64,000 nt of DNA from JAEYFP01 sp964579795 (GTDB taxonomy: Bacteria > Bacillota > Clostridia > Lachnospirales > Lachnospiraceae), in NCBI GenBank assembly GCA_964579795.1, contig CAZOHM010000013.1, positions 7,568-71,567 on the forward strand, read 5' to 3'. Made by a program: the position numbers and the translations under genes. Below are positions 35,340 through 44,727 of this stretch, one piece after another. The number at the start of each line of letters is the position of its first letter. The stretch's first letter is position 1. Under the pieces are notes generated by a model, which did not search any database, was not told the origin of the DNA, and worked only from the letters and a program-made list of their open reading frames with translations.

Positions 35340-37121
35340 ATGCAAGATATAAAAACATTTTTTCATATGATATATCAAGTCATATTCATTTTGAATCGAG
35401 AACAGAGAAAGAAATGTATATTAGTTTTCTTTGCAACATTTATTGGAGCTATCTTTGAAACTTTAGGTGTATCTGCCATCATTCCATTTATTCAGTCAAT
35501 TATGATGCCGGATGCGCTCTTTTCAAATAAATATCTTTCTCCGATAATTACGCTATTTCATATTCAGGATACCGACCAATTGATTCTGCTTACAGGAATA
35601 GGAATTATTATTGTGTATTTACTAAAAAATGCATATCTGATTTTTCTCTCTTTTATACAGGCGAAATTTAGGACAAGCTTTTTAAAGGATGTATCAATAA
35701 GATTATTGACAACTTATATGGAACGGCCATATACGTTTTTTCTGAATACAAACAGTTCAGAGATTATGCAGGGAATCAATGGAGACTCCCATAGTGTATA
35801 TGATATTCTTGATACATTGTTTAAAATCACATCAGAGTGTTTGACAGTATTATTGATTGCTTTATATATTATTCTGATGGATCCATTTATGGCAATTTGC
35901 ATGTTGGCTCTGGCAGTTGGAGTTTTTTTAGTAGTAACGCTTGTATTTAAGAAAAGAATCAGCGCTCTTGGTGATATTTCAAGAGAAGCGTCAGTAAAAC
36001 AATATCGGCATATCTATCAGGCAATCAGTGGAATCAAAGAAGTAAAAGTAATGCAACGGGCAGAAAACTTTATTGACAGATACAAAGCTGTCGCAGAAGT
36101 GACACGTAAGACATCATTAGGATTAGCAATTGTAAATGGAATGCCGGAAAGACTAATTGAGACACTATGTATTAGCGGATTAATAATAACAGTTTGTGTG
36201 AAGCTAAAAATGGGCGTTAATGTAAACAGCTTTGTACCTAAACTTGCCTCATTTGCAATAGCGGCATTTCGTGTTTTACCATCTATTTCTAGAATTACAG
36301 GATATGTATCTACGCTTGTATTCTATAGAAAATATTTGGATATTGCATATCAAAATTTTCATACATTAGATGAAATGTCGAATGATAGCATAGAACAGAA
36401 GTTAATAGAAACAGAGTCAGAAAATACAGAAGCTTTTCAATGTGTTCAGATAAAAGATATTTACTGGAAATATAATCAGACACAGAAATATGTGTTAGAG
36501 AGTCTTTCACTCACAGTTAACAGAGGAGAGGCTATTGCATTTATTGGACCATCAGGAGCCGGAAAGACAACACTGGCAGATGTATTTCTTGGACTGCTTC
36601 CCCCATCTCATGGAACGATAGAGATAGATGGCATGGATATTTATAGAAATCCTATTATGTGGAGCCGAGTAGTCGGATATGTGCCACAGACAGTTTTTTT
36701 GACAGATGATACGCTCCGTGCAAACATTTCTTTTGGAATACCAGAGGATGAAATAGATGATGAGAAAGTCTGGAGTGCTCTGGAGCAGGCACAGCTCAAA
36801 GAGTTTGTTAATAGTCTTCCAAATGGAATAGAGACAATTGTAGGAGAACGTGGTGTGAAATTCTCGGGAGGACAGCGACAGAGGGTGGCAATAGCCAGAG
36901 CACTGTATAATGACCCGCAGATTTTAGTACTTGATGAGGCAACATCTGCACTGGATAATGACACAGAGGCTGCTGTAATGGAAGCCATTGATTCACTGCA
37001 AGGTCACAAGACGCTGATTATTGTCGCACACAGACTCAGTACAATTCGTAACTGCAATAAAATATATGAAATCAGAGATGGAAAAGCGACACTAAAAGAA
37101 AAGAGTGAAGTGTTTGGTTGA
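35340..37121 (+). CDS. ABC transporter, fused membrane and ATPase domains (PglK/MsbA-like flippase), second copy
   Basis: The 593-residue protein is a clear paralogue of the one at 3035. It shows the same N-terminal ETLGVSAIIPFIQS, the loop ISGIKEVKVMQRAE, Walker A GPSGAGKTT near residue 402, signature FSGGQRQR, Walker B ILVLDEATSALD and VAHRLS. The membrane domain fills residues 15-325. It probably flips a lipid-linked oligosaccharide. Two such exporters suggest that two distinct glycans, or two lipid-linked units, are made by the region. GGAG lies eight bases before ATG 35340. Confidence 0.85.
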   Translation: MQDIKTFFHMIYQVIFILNREQRKKCILVFFATFIGAIFETLGVSAIIPFIQSIMMPDALFSNKYLSPIITLFHIQDTDQLILLTGIGIIIVYLLKNAYLIFLSFIQAKFRTSFLKDVSIRLLTTYMERPYTFFLNTNSSEIMQGINGDSHSVYDILDTLFKITSECLTVLLIALYIILMDPFMAICMLALAVGVFLVVTLVFKKRISALGDISREASVKQYRHIYQAISGIKEVKVMQRAENFIDRYKAVAEVTRKTSLGLAIVNGMPERLIETLCISGLIITVCVKLKMGVNVNSFVPKLASFAIAAFRVLPSISRITGYVSTLVFYRKYLDIAYQNFHTLDEMSNDSIEQKLIETESENTEAFQCVQIKDIYWKYNQTQKYVLESLSLTVNRGEAIAFIGPSGAGKTTLADVFLGLLPPSHGTIEIDGMDIYRNPIMWSRVVGYVPQTVFLTDDTLRANISFGIPEDEIDDEKVWSALEQAQLKEFVNSLPNGIETIVGERGVKFSGGQRQRVAIARALYNDPQILVLDEATSALDNDTEAAVMEAIDSLQGHKTLIIVAHRLSTIRNCNKIYEIRDGKATLKEKSEVFG

Positions 37122-37140
37122 TTAATAAAGTGGAGGAAAT

Positions 37141-37917
37141 ATGAAGGTAGTCATTTTGGCAGGAGGATATGGAACGCGCATCAGTGAAGAAAGCCATTTA
37201 AAACCAAAGCCAATGGTTGAGATAGGGGATAAGCCGATTTTATGGCATATTATGAAAAGCTATTCTCACTATGGGTTTAATGAGTTTATTATTTGCTGTG
37301 GGTACAAGCAGCATGTAATAAAGGAATGGTTTGCAGATTACTATTTGTATAACAGTGATGTCACATTTGACTTTGCAAATGACAATCAAATGACTGTTCA
37401 TCAGAATGTTGCAGAGCCATGGAAGGTTACGCTGGTAGATACCGGTCTTGATACGATGACCGGTGGAAGAGTCAAGCGTGTCCAAAAGTATATTGGAAAT
37501 GAGACATTTATGCTGACTTACGGGGATGGCGTAAGCGATATTGACATACAGAAGCTTTGGGAATATCATAAAAGCAGTGGGAAAATAGCTACCATCACAG
37601 CGACAACAGTTGGACAACGATTTGGTGTGTTAGATATTAACAGTGCTAATGAGATTGTTGCATTTCGAGAAAAGGACAGGCTGGATGGGAGTCGTGTGAA
37701 TTCGGGATTTATGGTTTTGGAACCGGAGATTTTTTCTTATTTAGAAAATGATCAGACGATATTTGAGAGAGAACCATTAGCAGCGTTGGCAAAAGCCGGA
37801 CAAATTTGTGCATACAATTATAATGGGTTTTGGCAGTGTATGGATACAAAGCGTGAAAAGGATCGTCTGGATGAGATGTGGAATAGTGGAAACGCGCCAT
37901 GGAAGGTATGGAAATGA
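37141..37917 (+). CDS. rfbF: Glucose-1-phosphate cytidylyltransferase (RfbF/DdhA)
   Basis: The 258-residue protein has VILAGGYGTRISEESHLKPK (core GGYGTRISEES), KPMVEIGDKPILWHIM, FIICCGYKQHVIKEWF, LTYGDGVSDIDI and VNSGFMVLEPE, all standard for RfbF. It makes CDP-glucose, the entry compound for CDP-3,6-dideoxyhexoses and branched sugars such as yersiniose. The usual next gene, CDP-glucose 4,6-dehydratase (rfbG), is absent; a polyprenyl-phosphate GT follows by ATGA overlap instead. AGTGGAGG precedes ATG 37141. Base composition is less AT-rich than in the flanking genes. Confidence 0.92.
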   Translation: MKVVILAGGYGTRISEESHLKPKPMVEIGDKPILWHIMKSYSHYGFNEFIICCGYKQHVIKEWFADYYLYNSDVTFDFANDNQMTVHQNVAEPWKVTLVDTGLDTMTGGRVKRVQKYIGNETFMLTYGDGVSDIDIQKLWEYHKSSGKIATITATTVGQRFGVLDINSANEIVAFREKDRLDGSRVNSGFMVLEPEIFSYLENDQTIFEREPLAALAKAGQICAYNYNGFWQCMDTKREKDRLDEMWNSGNAPWKVWK

Positions 37918-38855
37918 AGAAAATAAGTATCATGATTCCTTGTTACAATGAAATAGAGAATGTTGAATTAATGTGTCAATCAGTAATCAATGTGCTGACA
38001 GAAACACTGCCGATGTATGATTATGAGATTTTATTTATTGATAATCATTCATTAGATGGCACAAGAGAAAAGCTGGAGGAACTTTGTGCCGGTAATAAAC
38101 GGGTTAAAGCGATTCTTAATGCGACCAATTTTGGACAGTTTAATTCGCCCTTTTACGGGATGTGTCAGACTACCGGAGATTGTACAATTACGATGTGCTG
38201 TGATTTTCAAGATCCTGTAGAGATGATACCAAAGTTTGTAGCGGAATGGGAAGCCGGACATAGAATTGTGAGCGGTATTAAGACATCAAGCAAGGAGAAT
38301 CCTATACTATACTTCCTTCGAAGTGTCTATTACAAGCTTATCAAAAATATGTCATCCGTTCAAATGATTGAGCACTTTACCGGATTTGGACTATATGATA
38401 AGACTTTTATTGAGATACTACGTCATCTGGATGATTCGATTCCGTTTGTACGTGGAATTGTAGCTGAATATGGTGCTGGTTTTAACTTAATAGAACTGGA
38501 GTATGAACAGCAGAGACGCAGAGCCGGAAAGACGCATAATAATTTCTACAGCTTATATGATGCAGCCATGCTCAGCTTTACTTCCTATACAAAGGTTGGG
38601 TTACGTCTGGCGACATTTCTTGGTTTTGGATGTGCAGGGATTAGTTTAGTTGTTGCCATTGTTTATACCGTGATGAAGCTGTTAAACTGGGACAGTTTTT
38701 CAGCAGGTACTGCACCACTTACAATTGGTGTATTCCTTATTGGGGGTATTCAGTTATTTTTTATTGGCTTGATTGGAGAATATATTCTGAATATAAATAC
38801 GAGAGTCATACACAGACCGGTTGTAGTAGAAGAAAAAAGAATCAACTTTGATTAA
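37914..38855 (+). CDS. Polyprenyl-phosphate glycosyltransferase (GtrB/ArnC-like GT2)
   Basis: The 313-residue protein has a GT2 domain (ISIMIPCYNEIENVELM, FIDNHSLDGTREKL, MCCDFQDPVEMIP) and two C-terminal transmembrane helices (about 232-256 and 266-292). It ends in a GEYILNINTRVIHRP block typical of GtrB/DPM1-like enzymes. Such enzymes load a sugar onto undecaprenyl phosphate for use outside the membrane, which could feed the GT-C protein at 21954. ATG 37914 shares an ATGA junction with rfbF and has GGAAGG upstream. An in-frame ATG at 37899 is less likely. Confidence 0.9.
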   Translation: MKKISIMIPCYNEIENVELMCQSVINVLTETLPMYDYEILFIDNHSLDGTREKLEELCAGNKRVKAILNATNFGQFNSPFYGMCQTTGDCTITMCCDFQDPVEMIPKFVAEWEAGHRIVSGIKTSSKENPILYFLRSVYYKLIKNMSSVQMIEHFTGFGLYDKTFIEILRHLDDSIPFVRGIVAEYGAGFNLIELEYEQQRRRAGKTHNNFYSLYDAAMLSFTSYTKVGLRLATFLGFGCAGISLVVAIVYTVMKLLNWDSFSAGTAPLTIGVFLIGGIQLFFIGLIGEYILNINTRVIHRPVVVEEKRINFD

Positions 38856-38877
38856 CCGAAATACGCTAAGCTATAAT
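38848..38877 (+). promoter_or_regulatory. Possible sigma-A-type promoter
   Basis: TTGATT at 38848-38853 and a perfect TATAAT at 38872-38877 are 18 bases apart. The -35 overlaps the stop of the GtrB-like gene, and the predicted start is about 15 bases before ATG 38898. It could give the hydrolase gene its own transcript. Confidence 0.5.
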
Positions 38878-38897
38878 ATAGAAGGGTAGTTGGATAA

Positions 38898-39764
38898 ATG
38901 GAAATGGATATATGGGGAGGCACAAATGAACTAATTAAAAAAGCGTATTGTCGACCGAATTGTCGAGTGGTGGATTTACCTAATCAAAGTGATTTGTGTC
39001 TGGTGTTCTTTTCTAGTCATAATATTTACTATCCAAATACAGAGGAATCTTTTATTTATTCTATTTTCATGAAAGAGCGGTATGAGTGGATGAATACAGC
39101 GTGCAATCCATTGGTGATGAACAGGGTTGGACGTATTATTTTTGTGAGAGATGTTTATAAGCAGTTTTATGTCACAGGAATTAATAGTTCCTGTGACACG
39201 ATTAAAAAGACAATTGACTATCTGCGCGAGCAGACACAGCATTACAGAGTGATTACCTTTGGCAGCTCTGCAGGTGGCTATATGGCAATGACAGTGGGAA
39301 TGGCACTTGGTGCTGAATATATAGTAAACAACTCCGGTGATTTTGATATTAGTCAAAAGCTGCATCTGGAAAGCGGCTTGGTTAAGCAAGCATACAATAA
39401 TGAAGAAAACAAACCATATTTGAATTTGAAAGAATTATTAAACAGAAACAACATACCTATCTATTACTTTATGGCAGGGAAAAATGAGGATGAATGCATA
39501 CAATATGAGCAGGTGAAAGATATAGCGTGTATAAAATGTATTCGATTTTGTGAAAAAAAGCATGCTACTACGGTTTTTCCGGGAAACTGGGCAGCTCTTT
39601 TGCTCAATCCTGAAATCATTGAACAATTATATTTGTTACAACATGGTAAAATGCTGAAAAAGATAAACGTGTTGTATCGGACGTTGCCATTTAGCAAGGC
39701 AAGTCGTATTTTTGTACATGAAATAAAGGAATTTATGAAGCGTAGACTATGGTTGTTTAAATGA
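38898..39764 (+). CDS. Alpha/beta-hydrolase-fold protein
   Basis: The 288-residue protein has the nucleophile elbow ITFGSSAGGYMAM (GxSxGG) near residue 120. A late KKHATTVFPGNW near residue 222 probably holds the catalytic His, and an acidic residue lies in AGKNEDECIQYE. No signal peptide is seen, so it acts in the cytoplasm. It may be an esterase or acyltransferase acting on a glycan precursor, but I do not recognise a precise family. It is preceded by a possible promoter and followed by a 439-base gap, so it may be a stand-alone unit. Confidence 0.6.
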   Translation: MEMDIWGGTNELIKKAYCRPNCRVVDLPNQSDLCLVFFSSHNIYYPNTEESFIYSIFMKERYEWMNTACNPLVMNRVGRIIFVRDVYKQFYVTGINSSCDTIKKTIDYLREQTQHYRVITFGSSAGGYMAMTVGMALGAEYIVNNSGDFDISQKLHLESGLVKQAYNNEENKPYLNLKELLNRNNIPIYYFMAGKNEDECIQYEQVKDIACIKCIRFCEKKHATTVFPGNWAALLLNPEIIEQLYLLQHGKMLKKINVLYRTLPFSKASRIFVHEIKEFMKRRLWLFK

Positions 39765-40203
39765 CTTAGGAGAACTCACGAAATAACTATGCATGACTAA
39801 TGAAATCTGAGTCATTTTTCTAGTTAATACAATAAAATTGAGTTTTACAACTACAAAAGATTTCTAAGAACCATTTTGACACTAACACATAAAGATAATG
39901 AAAGAATGAAAAGAATGAAAAACTAGAACAAAGAATGAATGTATGTTATACTAACTTGATAGATACGAGATGAAGTTATACATAGTCTGTATTTTGCAGA
40001 TGCATTTGATACTAGAGTATTACAAGTACTTAAAAATATAGTATTAGTGTAAATATAGCAAATGCTGTGGATGCAAAAGATAATGTTGTCTTCCAAAAAT
40101 AAAATGGAGAAAATCGAGATCAGAGGTTGAAGAATAATTTCTATCGTAATTTTAAGATATATCTTGATTTTACCAAGAGATTGTTAGAAGGTAAAGAATA
40201 AGC
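39765..40203 (+). other. AT-rich intergenic stretch without a recognisable gene
   Basis: No reading frame here has a start, ribosome binding site and useful length. AAAGAATGA is repeated in tandem at 39901-39909 and 39910-39918. ATGACT and AGTCAT near 39792-39815 make a short hairpin before TTTTTC, a poor terminator candidate. TGTTATACT at 39944-39952 resembles an extended -10, but no good -35 is present. A short frame before 40200 (FYRNFKIYLDFTKRLLEG) may be a gene remnant that I cannot identify. Confidence 0.4.
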
Positions 40204-41313
40204 ATGAATAATATATTGGTTACACAGTCATCAATACCGCCGAGAGATGAATATTTTGAGGAAATTAGTGATATTTGGAAATCTCATTGGATGACTAATA
40301 TGGGGGCTAAACATAAGGAACTCCAAGAAAAACTGGAACAATACTTGAATGTGAACCATGTTGAATTATTAACAAATGGGCACATGGCACTGGAACTTTC
40401 CATACAAGCAATGCAACTAAAAGGAGAAGTAATCACTACACCCTTTACATTTGCGTCTACAACACATGCTATTGTCAGAAATGGTCTTACTCCTGTATTC
40501 TGTGATATTAATCCAACAGACTTTACAATGGATGTATCCAAAATAGAATCATTAATTACAAAAAAAACTTCGGCAATTCTTCCGGTACACGTGTATGGAA
40601 ACATCTGCGATGTTGAGAAAATAGAGAATTTAGCAAAGAAGTATAATCTCAAGGTAATATATGATGCAGCACATGCATTTGGAGAAACAAGTGACGGAGT
40701 GGGAGTTGGGAATTTTGGAGATGCATCCTGCTTTAGTTTTCATGCAACAAAAGTGTTTAATACAATTGAAGGTGGTGCAGTAACCTTTAATAATCCTGAA
40801 TTTGGCTTGAACTTGTATCAATTAAAAAACTTTGGGATTCGTGGTCCAGAGGAAGTAGATGCTGTTGGTGCTAATGCAAAAATGAATGAATTTTGCGCAG
40901 CAATGGGAATCTGTAATTTGCGGCACTTAAATGAAGAGATAGAAAAACGTAAAAATGTATATGAGAGATACGTATATCATTTATCCAATGTAGATGGATT
41001 GAGAATAAATATTATAAACAGTAAAGTAAAATCCAATTATTCTTATTTCCCGATTATTATTGATAATGAAAAATTTGGAACAGATAGAGATACAATATTT
41101 TGTGAGCTTGAGAAAAATGGAATAGGAGCAAGAAAGTATTTCTATCCAATAGCAAGTGAATTTGGCTGCTATCGGCAGCAGTATGATGCTAAAGCCACGC
41201 CAATTGCATTAGAAATCAGCAAAAGTGTATTAACATTACCTATGTACGCTGAACTTGACATAGATACTGTTGATAGGATTTGTAAAATAGTATGTAATTG
41301 TGTCAAGAAGTAA
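40204..41313 (+). CDS. DegT/DnrJ/EryC1-family sugar aminotransferase (VioA-like)
   Basis: The 369-residue protein is a PLP-dependent nucleotide-sugar aminotransferase. It has LTNGHMALELSIQAM (cofactor phosphate region), TTPFTFASTTHAIVRNGL, HVYGNICDVEKI, YDAAHAFGET and the Schiff-base Lys in FHATKVFNTIEGG. The pattern resembles enzymes that aminate the C4 keto group of 6-deoxyhexoses. It opens a five-gene set with a CMP transferase, aldolase, TPP enzyme and KdsC-like phosphatase. A LegC role for the nonulosonate pathway is possible but not supported by position. The gene is AT-rich. Confidence 0.88.
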   Translation: MNNILVTQSSIPPRDEYFEEISDIWKSHWMTNMGAKHKELQEKLEQYLNVNHVELLTNGHMALELSIQAMQLKGEVITTPFTFASTTHAIVRNGLTPVFCDINPTDFTMDVSKIESLITKKTSAILPVHVYGNICDVEKIENLAKKYNLKVIYDAAHAFGETSDGVGVGNFGDASCFSFHATKVFNTIEGGAVTFNNPEFGLNLYQLKNFGIRGPEEVDAVGANAKMNEFCAAMGICNLRHLNEEIEKRKNVYERYVYHLSNVDGLRINIINSKVKSNYSYFPIIIDNEKFGTDRDTIFCELEKNGIGARKYFYPIASEFGCYRQQYDAKATPIALEISKSVLTLPMYAELDIDTVDRICKIVCNCVKK

Positions 41314-41405
41314 ATTATTTACAACTGCAGGCGCGGCTTTTATGTAGGAGTTTAATACTGCGAATGAGATATGCGTTGAGAGAGAAAAAAGAAAGGAAAC
41401 ATGAA

Positions 41406-42074
41406 ATGAAAGTTGTAGCAATGATACCAATTAAGCTTGGAAGTGAGAGAGTTCCTAAAAAAAATATTAGACCTTTCTTTGATGGCACACCTTTAATACA
41501 TTTTATACAAAAAATTTGTTTACAATCAAAGAAAATTGATGAAATATATGTATATTGTTCGGATGAAAGTATTAAACCATATATTTTACCTGGAGTAAAG
41601 TTTCTTAAAAGACCAAATTTTCTTGATCTTAATAGCGCAAATTGCAATTCTATAATTGCAGAGTTTATCAAAGAAGTCGATGCTGATATTTATTTAGCAA
41701 CACACGCAACTGCCCCTTTTGCAAACGCTGATTCAATGGATATTTGCATTGAAAAAGTTATGAGTGGATATTATGATAGTGCGTTCTGTGCAGAGGCAGT
41801 AAAATCATTTTTATGGAAAGATGGAAAACCACTTAATTTTGATGTGCAAAATTTTCCCAGAACACAAGATTTACCCCAAATATATTCTGAAGCTGATGAA
41901 GCCTATGTTTTTTTAAAGGAAACCTTTATGAAATATGGTAGAAGAGTAGGAGATAACCCATATATTCATGAAATTGATAAAATAGAGGGAATTGATATTG
42001 ATTATCCCATGGATTTTGATATAGCAAATGCAGTATACAAGGAGATAGTTAAGAATGAAAATACAGATAAATGA
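41406..42074 (+). CDS. CMP-sugar acid synthetase-like (NeuA/KdsB-type cytidylyltransferase)
   Basis: The 222-residue protein has VVAMIPIKLGSERVPKKNIR at the N terminus, a variant of the P-loop-like IPARxGSKxxxxKN motif of NeuA. It also has VYCSDESI, YLATHATAPFANADSM (replacing LQPTSPLR) and a terminal EGIDIDYPMDFDIA. It likely activates an ulosonic acid with CTP, possibly the aldolase product. ATG 41406 with AAAGGA upstream is chosen; a frame extended to 41298 overlaps the aminotransferase gene. Its end overlaps the aldolase gene by 20 bases, indicating coupling. Confidence 0.8.
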   Translation: MKVVAMIPIKLGSERVPKKNIRPFFDGTPLIHFIQKICLQSKKIDEIYVYCSDESIKPYILPGVKFLKRPNFLDLNSANCNSIIAEFIKEVDADIYLATHATAPFANADSMDICIEKVMSGYYDSAFCAEAVKSFLWKDGKPLNFDVQNFPRTQDLPQIYSEADEAYVFLKETFMKYGRRVGDNPYIHEIDKIEGIDIDYPMDFDIANAVYKEIVKNENTDK

Positions 42075-43095
42075 TTGTACAATAAGAGATGGAGGATACT
42101 TGCTGAATAAAAATTCATCTGCTGATTTTGTGAATGGAATTGTGGAAGGACTGATTGATTCTAACATCGATATTATTGAGGCTGGATTTCTTCAGAACTT
42201 TTCTAATGGAGAAACTATTGTCTACAATAATTCAGTAGATGCAAGGAGATTTATGCCTCAATGCTTAAAAAATTCATCTTTTACAGGATTTTGTGATAAT
42301 AGTAGGTATTCTATTGATAAACTGGATGAATATGATGGCAAATCATTTGAATACTTAAGGATTTCATTTGCTAAATATGAGAAGAAGGAATCACTCGAAT
42401 TCATAAGTAGTGCAAAGAATAAGGGATATAAAGTATTTGCAAATCCAATGGACGCACCTTCATATTCAGAAAATGAAAGAGCGGAGATGATAAAAGAAAT
42501 AAATGAAATAGAACCATATTGTTTTTCGATTGTTGATACTTTTGGGACGATGTATTTGGATGATTTGGAAAAGGTTTTTACTCAGGTTGATTCATTACTC
42601 AAAGAGTCTATAAGAATTGGATTGCACTCACATAATAATTTACAACTTTCAAATGCATTAGCAGAAACTTTTATTGATATGGGTATTAAAACGAATAGAG
42701 ATATTGTAGTTGATGCGTCGTTATATGGCATGGGTAGAGGTGCTGGAAATGCATCTACAGAAGTGATAGCTAATTTTTTGAACACAAAATATAAAGCAGA
42801 ATATAATATAGGAAGAATTTTAGAAACTATTGAAAACTATATATTGCCTCTCATATCGGAGGTTAGGTGGGGATATGATTTACCTATGTTCATATGTGGA
42901 ATGGAAAAATCACACGTTGATAACATAGAACATTTGAAAAGAAAAACCGGAATATCTATAAATACTATTTATAGTGTTATTAAAAGATTGAGTGAGGATA
43001 AGAAAAAACGATATGGCATAGGATATGTAAAAAACGATTTTAGTGTGCTTGATAAAGAATATCTATTATACTTAGAAGAACAGAAAATGAAGTGA
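42055..43095 (+). CDS. DRE-TIM pyruvate aldolase-like enzyme (short form)
   Basis: The 346-residue TIM-barrel protein shares the hallmarks of the protein at 24099: NDCTIRDGGYLLN at residues 6-18, DIIEAGF, GLHSHNNLQL near 190 and DASLYGMGRGAGNASTE near 220. The latter resembles the DASLxGxGxGAGN block of 4-hydroxy-2-oxovalerate aldolases. Those enzymes join pyruvate to an aldehyde, giving a 4-hydroxy-2-keto acid. It lacks the roughly 200-residue C-terminal domain of the 24099 protein. AAGGAG precedes ATG 42055. It lies between the CMP transferase and TPP genes. Confidence 0.8.
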   Translation: MKIQINDCTIRDGGYLLNKNSSADFVNGIVEGLIDSNIDIIEAGFLQNFSNGETIVYNNSVDARRFMPQCLKNSSFTGFCDNSRYSIDKLDEYDGKSFEYLRISFAKYEKKESLEFISSAKNKGYKVFANPMDAPSYSENERAEMIKEINEIEPYCFSIVDTFGTMYLDDLEKVFTQVDSLLKESIRIGLHSHNNLQLSNALAETFIDMGIKTNRDIVVDASLYGMGRGAGNASTEVIANFLNTKYKAEYNIGRILETIENYILPLISEVRWGYDLPMFICGMEKSHVDNIEHLKRKTGISINTIYSVIKRLSEDKKKRYGIGYVKNDFSVLDKEYLLYLEEQKMK

Positions 43096-43115
43096 TTAAA
43101 TTTAAGGAGCAAGTT

Positions 43116-44712
43116 ATGAATAATTCTGATTGTGTTGTGGATTATTTGATAAGCAAAGGAGTAACCGATGTTTTTGGATATGCAGGGGGGTATATTGTCC
43201 CATTTATGGATGCATTGAATCGAAGAAAAGAGAGTATAAAAGTACATGTTTGCTATAATGAACAGGGATGTGCGTTTGCGGCAAATGGATATGCTCGAGC
43301 GAGTGGTAGACTAGGAGTATATTTTACTACTTCAGGTCCAGGTGCAGTAAATGCATTAGGTGGATTAGCAGATGCATGGTTTGATGGAATTCCGTTAATG
43401 GGGATTTGTGGTAATGTTCCAGTTAATGAAATGAAAGGTTACTCTGGAATCAGACAGAATGGTTTTCAAGAGATGGATATAGTTTCTATAACACGGACTA
43501 TAACGAAGCTTTCTGTGACGTTAAATAGCGGTGAAGATATTTTGGAGATAATTAACAGAGCATATAATATGGCAATGTTAGGAAGAAAAGGAGGAGTTCT
43601 AATTGATTTTCCATTTAATGTCCAAAAAACCAGTGTTATTAGTAGGTAATGGAATTAGATCAGCTAATGCAAAAGAATTGCTTTTAGAATTAGCGTTGAG
43701 AACAGAAATACCAGTTGTAACAACAATGAATGCAGTCGATTTGGTTCAGGACGACATGAAAATTGGTTTTATTGGAGTATATGGAAATAGAGCTGCTAAT
43801 ATGATACTTCAAGAGAGTGATTTGGTTATTTCTATAGGAGCGCGGCTGGGAATAAGACAGGTTGGTAACAAATTAGAAAACTTTGCTCCGAAGGCAAAGT
43901 TGATTAGAAATGATATAGATCAATATGAATTAAGTCGACAAATTAAGAGTGATGAGGAGAAGTATTTATTAGACGCAAAGGTTTTCCTTGAAAAACTCTT
44001 ACTTGAAGAAATACCGCAGTATCAAAAGTGGAACCAAAAGTGTTATAGCGTAAAAGAGTTATTAAAAGAGTATGACAAAGTAGTAGGAAATTATCTTATG
44101 GAAACAATATCTACAGTTTTACCCCCCAATCCATTAGTAGCAGTTGATGTAGGACAAAATCAATGTTGGGCCGCACAATCGCTTAATTTGAAAGGGCAAG
44201 AAGGAAGAATTCTCATTAGTGGCGGATATGGTTCTATGGGATGCGGTTTACCATTTGCAATTGGAGCATCAATAGCTAACAATAATTGTAAAACGTTTTG
44301 TATAACTGGTGATGGAGGATTGCAGATGAATATTCAAGAATTGGAGACTGTAGCTAGAGAACAACTTCCGGTAAAAATTTTAGTAGCAAATAATTTTTCA
44401 CTAGGAAAAATAAGCGAGATTCAGTACGGGAGTTATGATGGTAACTATGCTCAAACAACAAAGAATAGTGGATATTCGGTTCCTGATTTCGAAAATGTAG
44501 CTAAGGCATATAAAATAAAATCAACTAAATTAAATAATTATTTAGATTTGCTAAATTATAGAGAATGGTTAGAAGATAATGAACCTTGTTTGATCAATAT
44601 TCCTTTACCTGAGGATACTAAGCTGATCCCAAAGATACAGTGGGAAACGGGGAAAATAAATCCTATAATAGGTAAAATTGATTCAGATAAAATTCAAGCG
44701 ATTTTGGCATAA
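43116..44712 (+). pseudogene. TPP-dependent acetolactate synthase-like gene, split by deletion and frameshift
   Basis: Bases 43116-43649 encode the PYR domain (catalytic Glu in NEQGCAF, SGPGAVNALGG) and stop shortly after FPFNVQK. A second frame, open from TTG 43603 to 44712, starts at the central domain (SKKPVLLVGNGIRSAN) and includes GDGGLQMNIQEL. Compared with the intact protein at 26402, the linker of about 40 residues between the two domains is missing. The frames switch at a run of six A at 43624-43629. Deletion at short homology probably caused this. AAGGAGGAG at 43588-43596 lies suitably before TTG 43603, so a separate C-terminal chain could still be made. Confidence 0.75.
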
Positions 44713-44727
44713 AGTGTAGGAAAAAAT

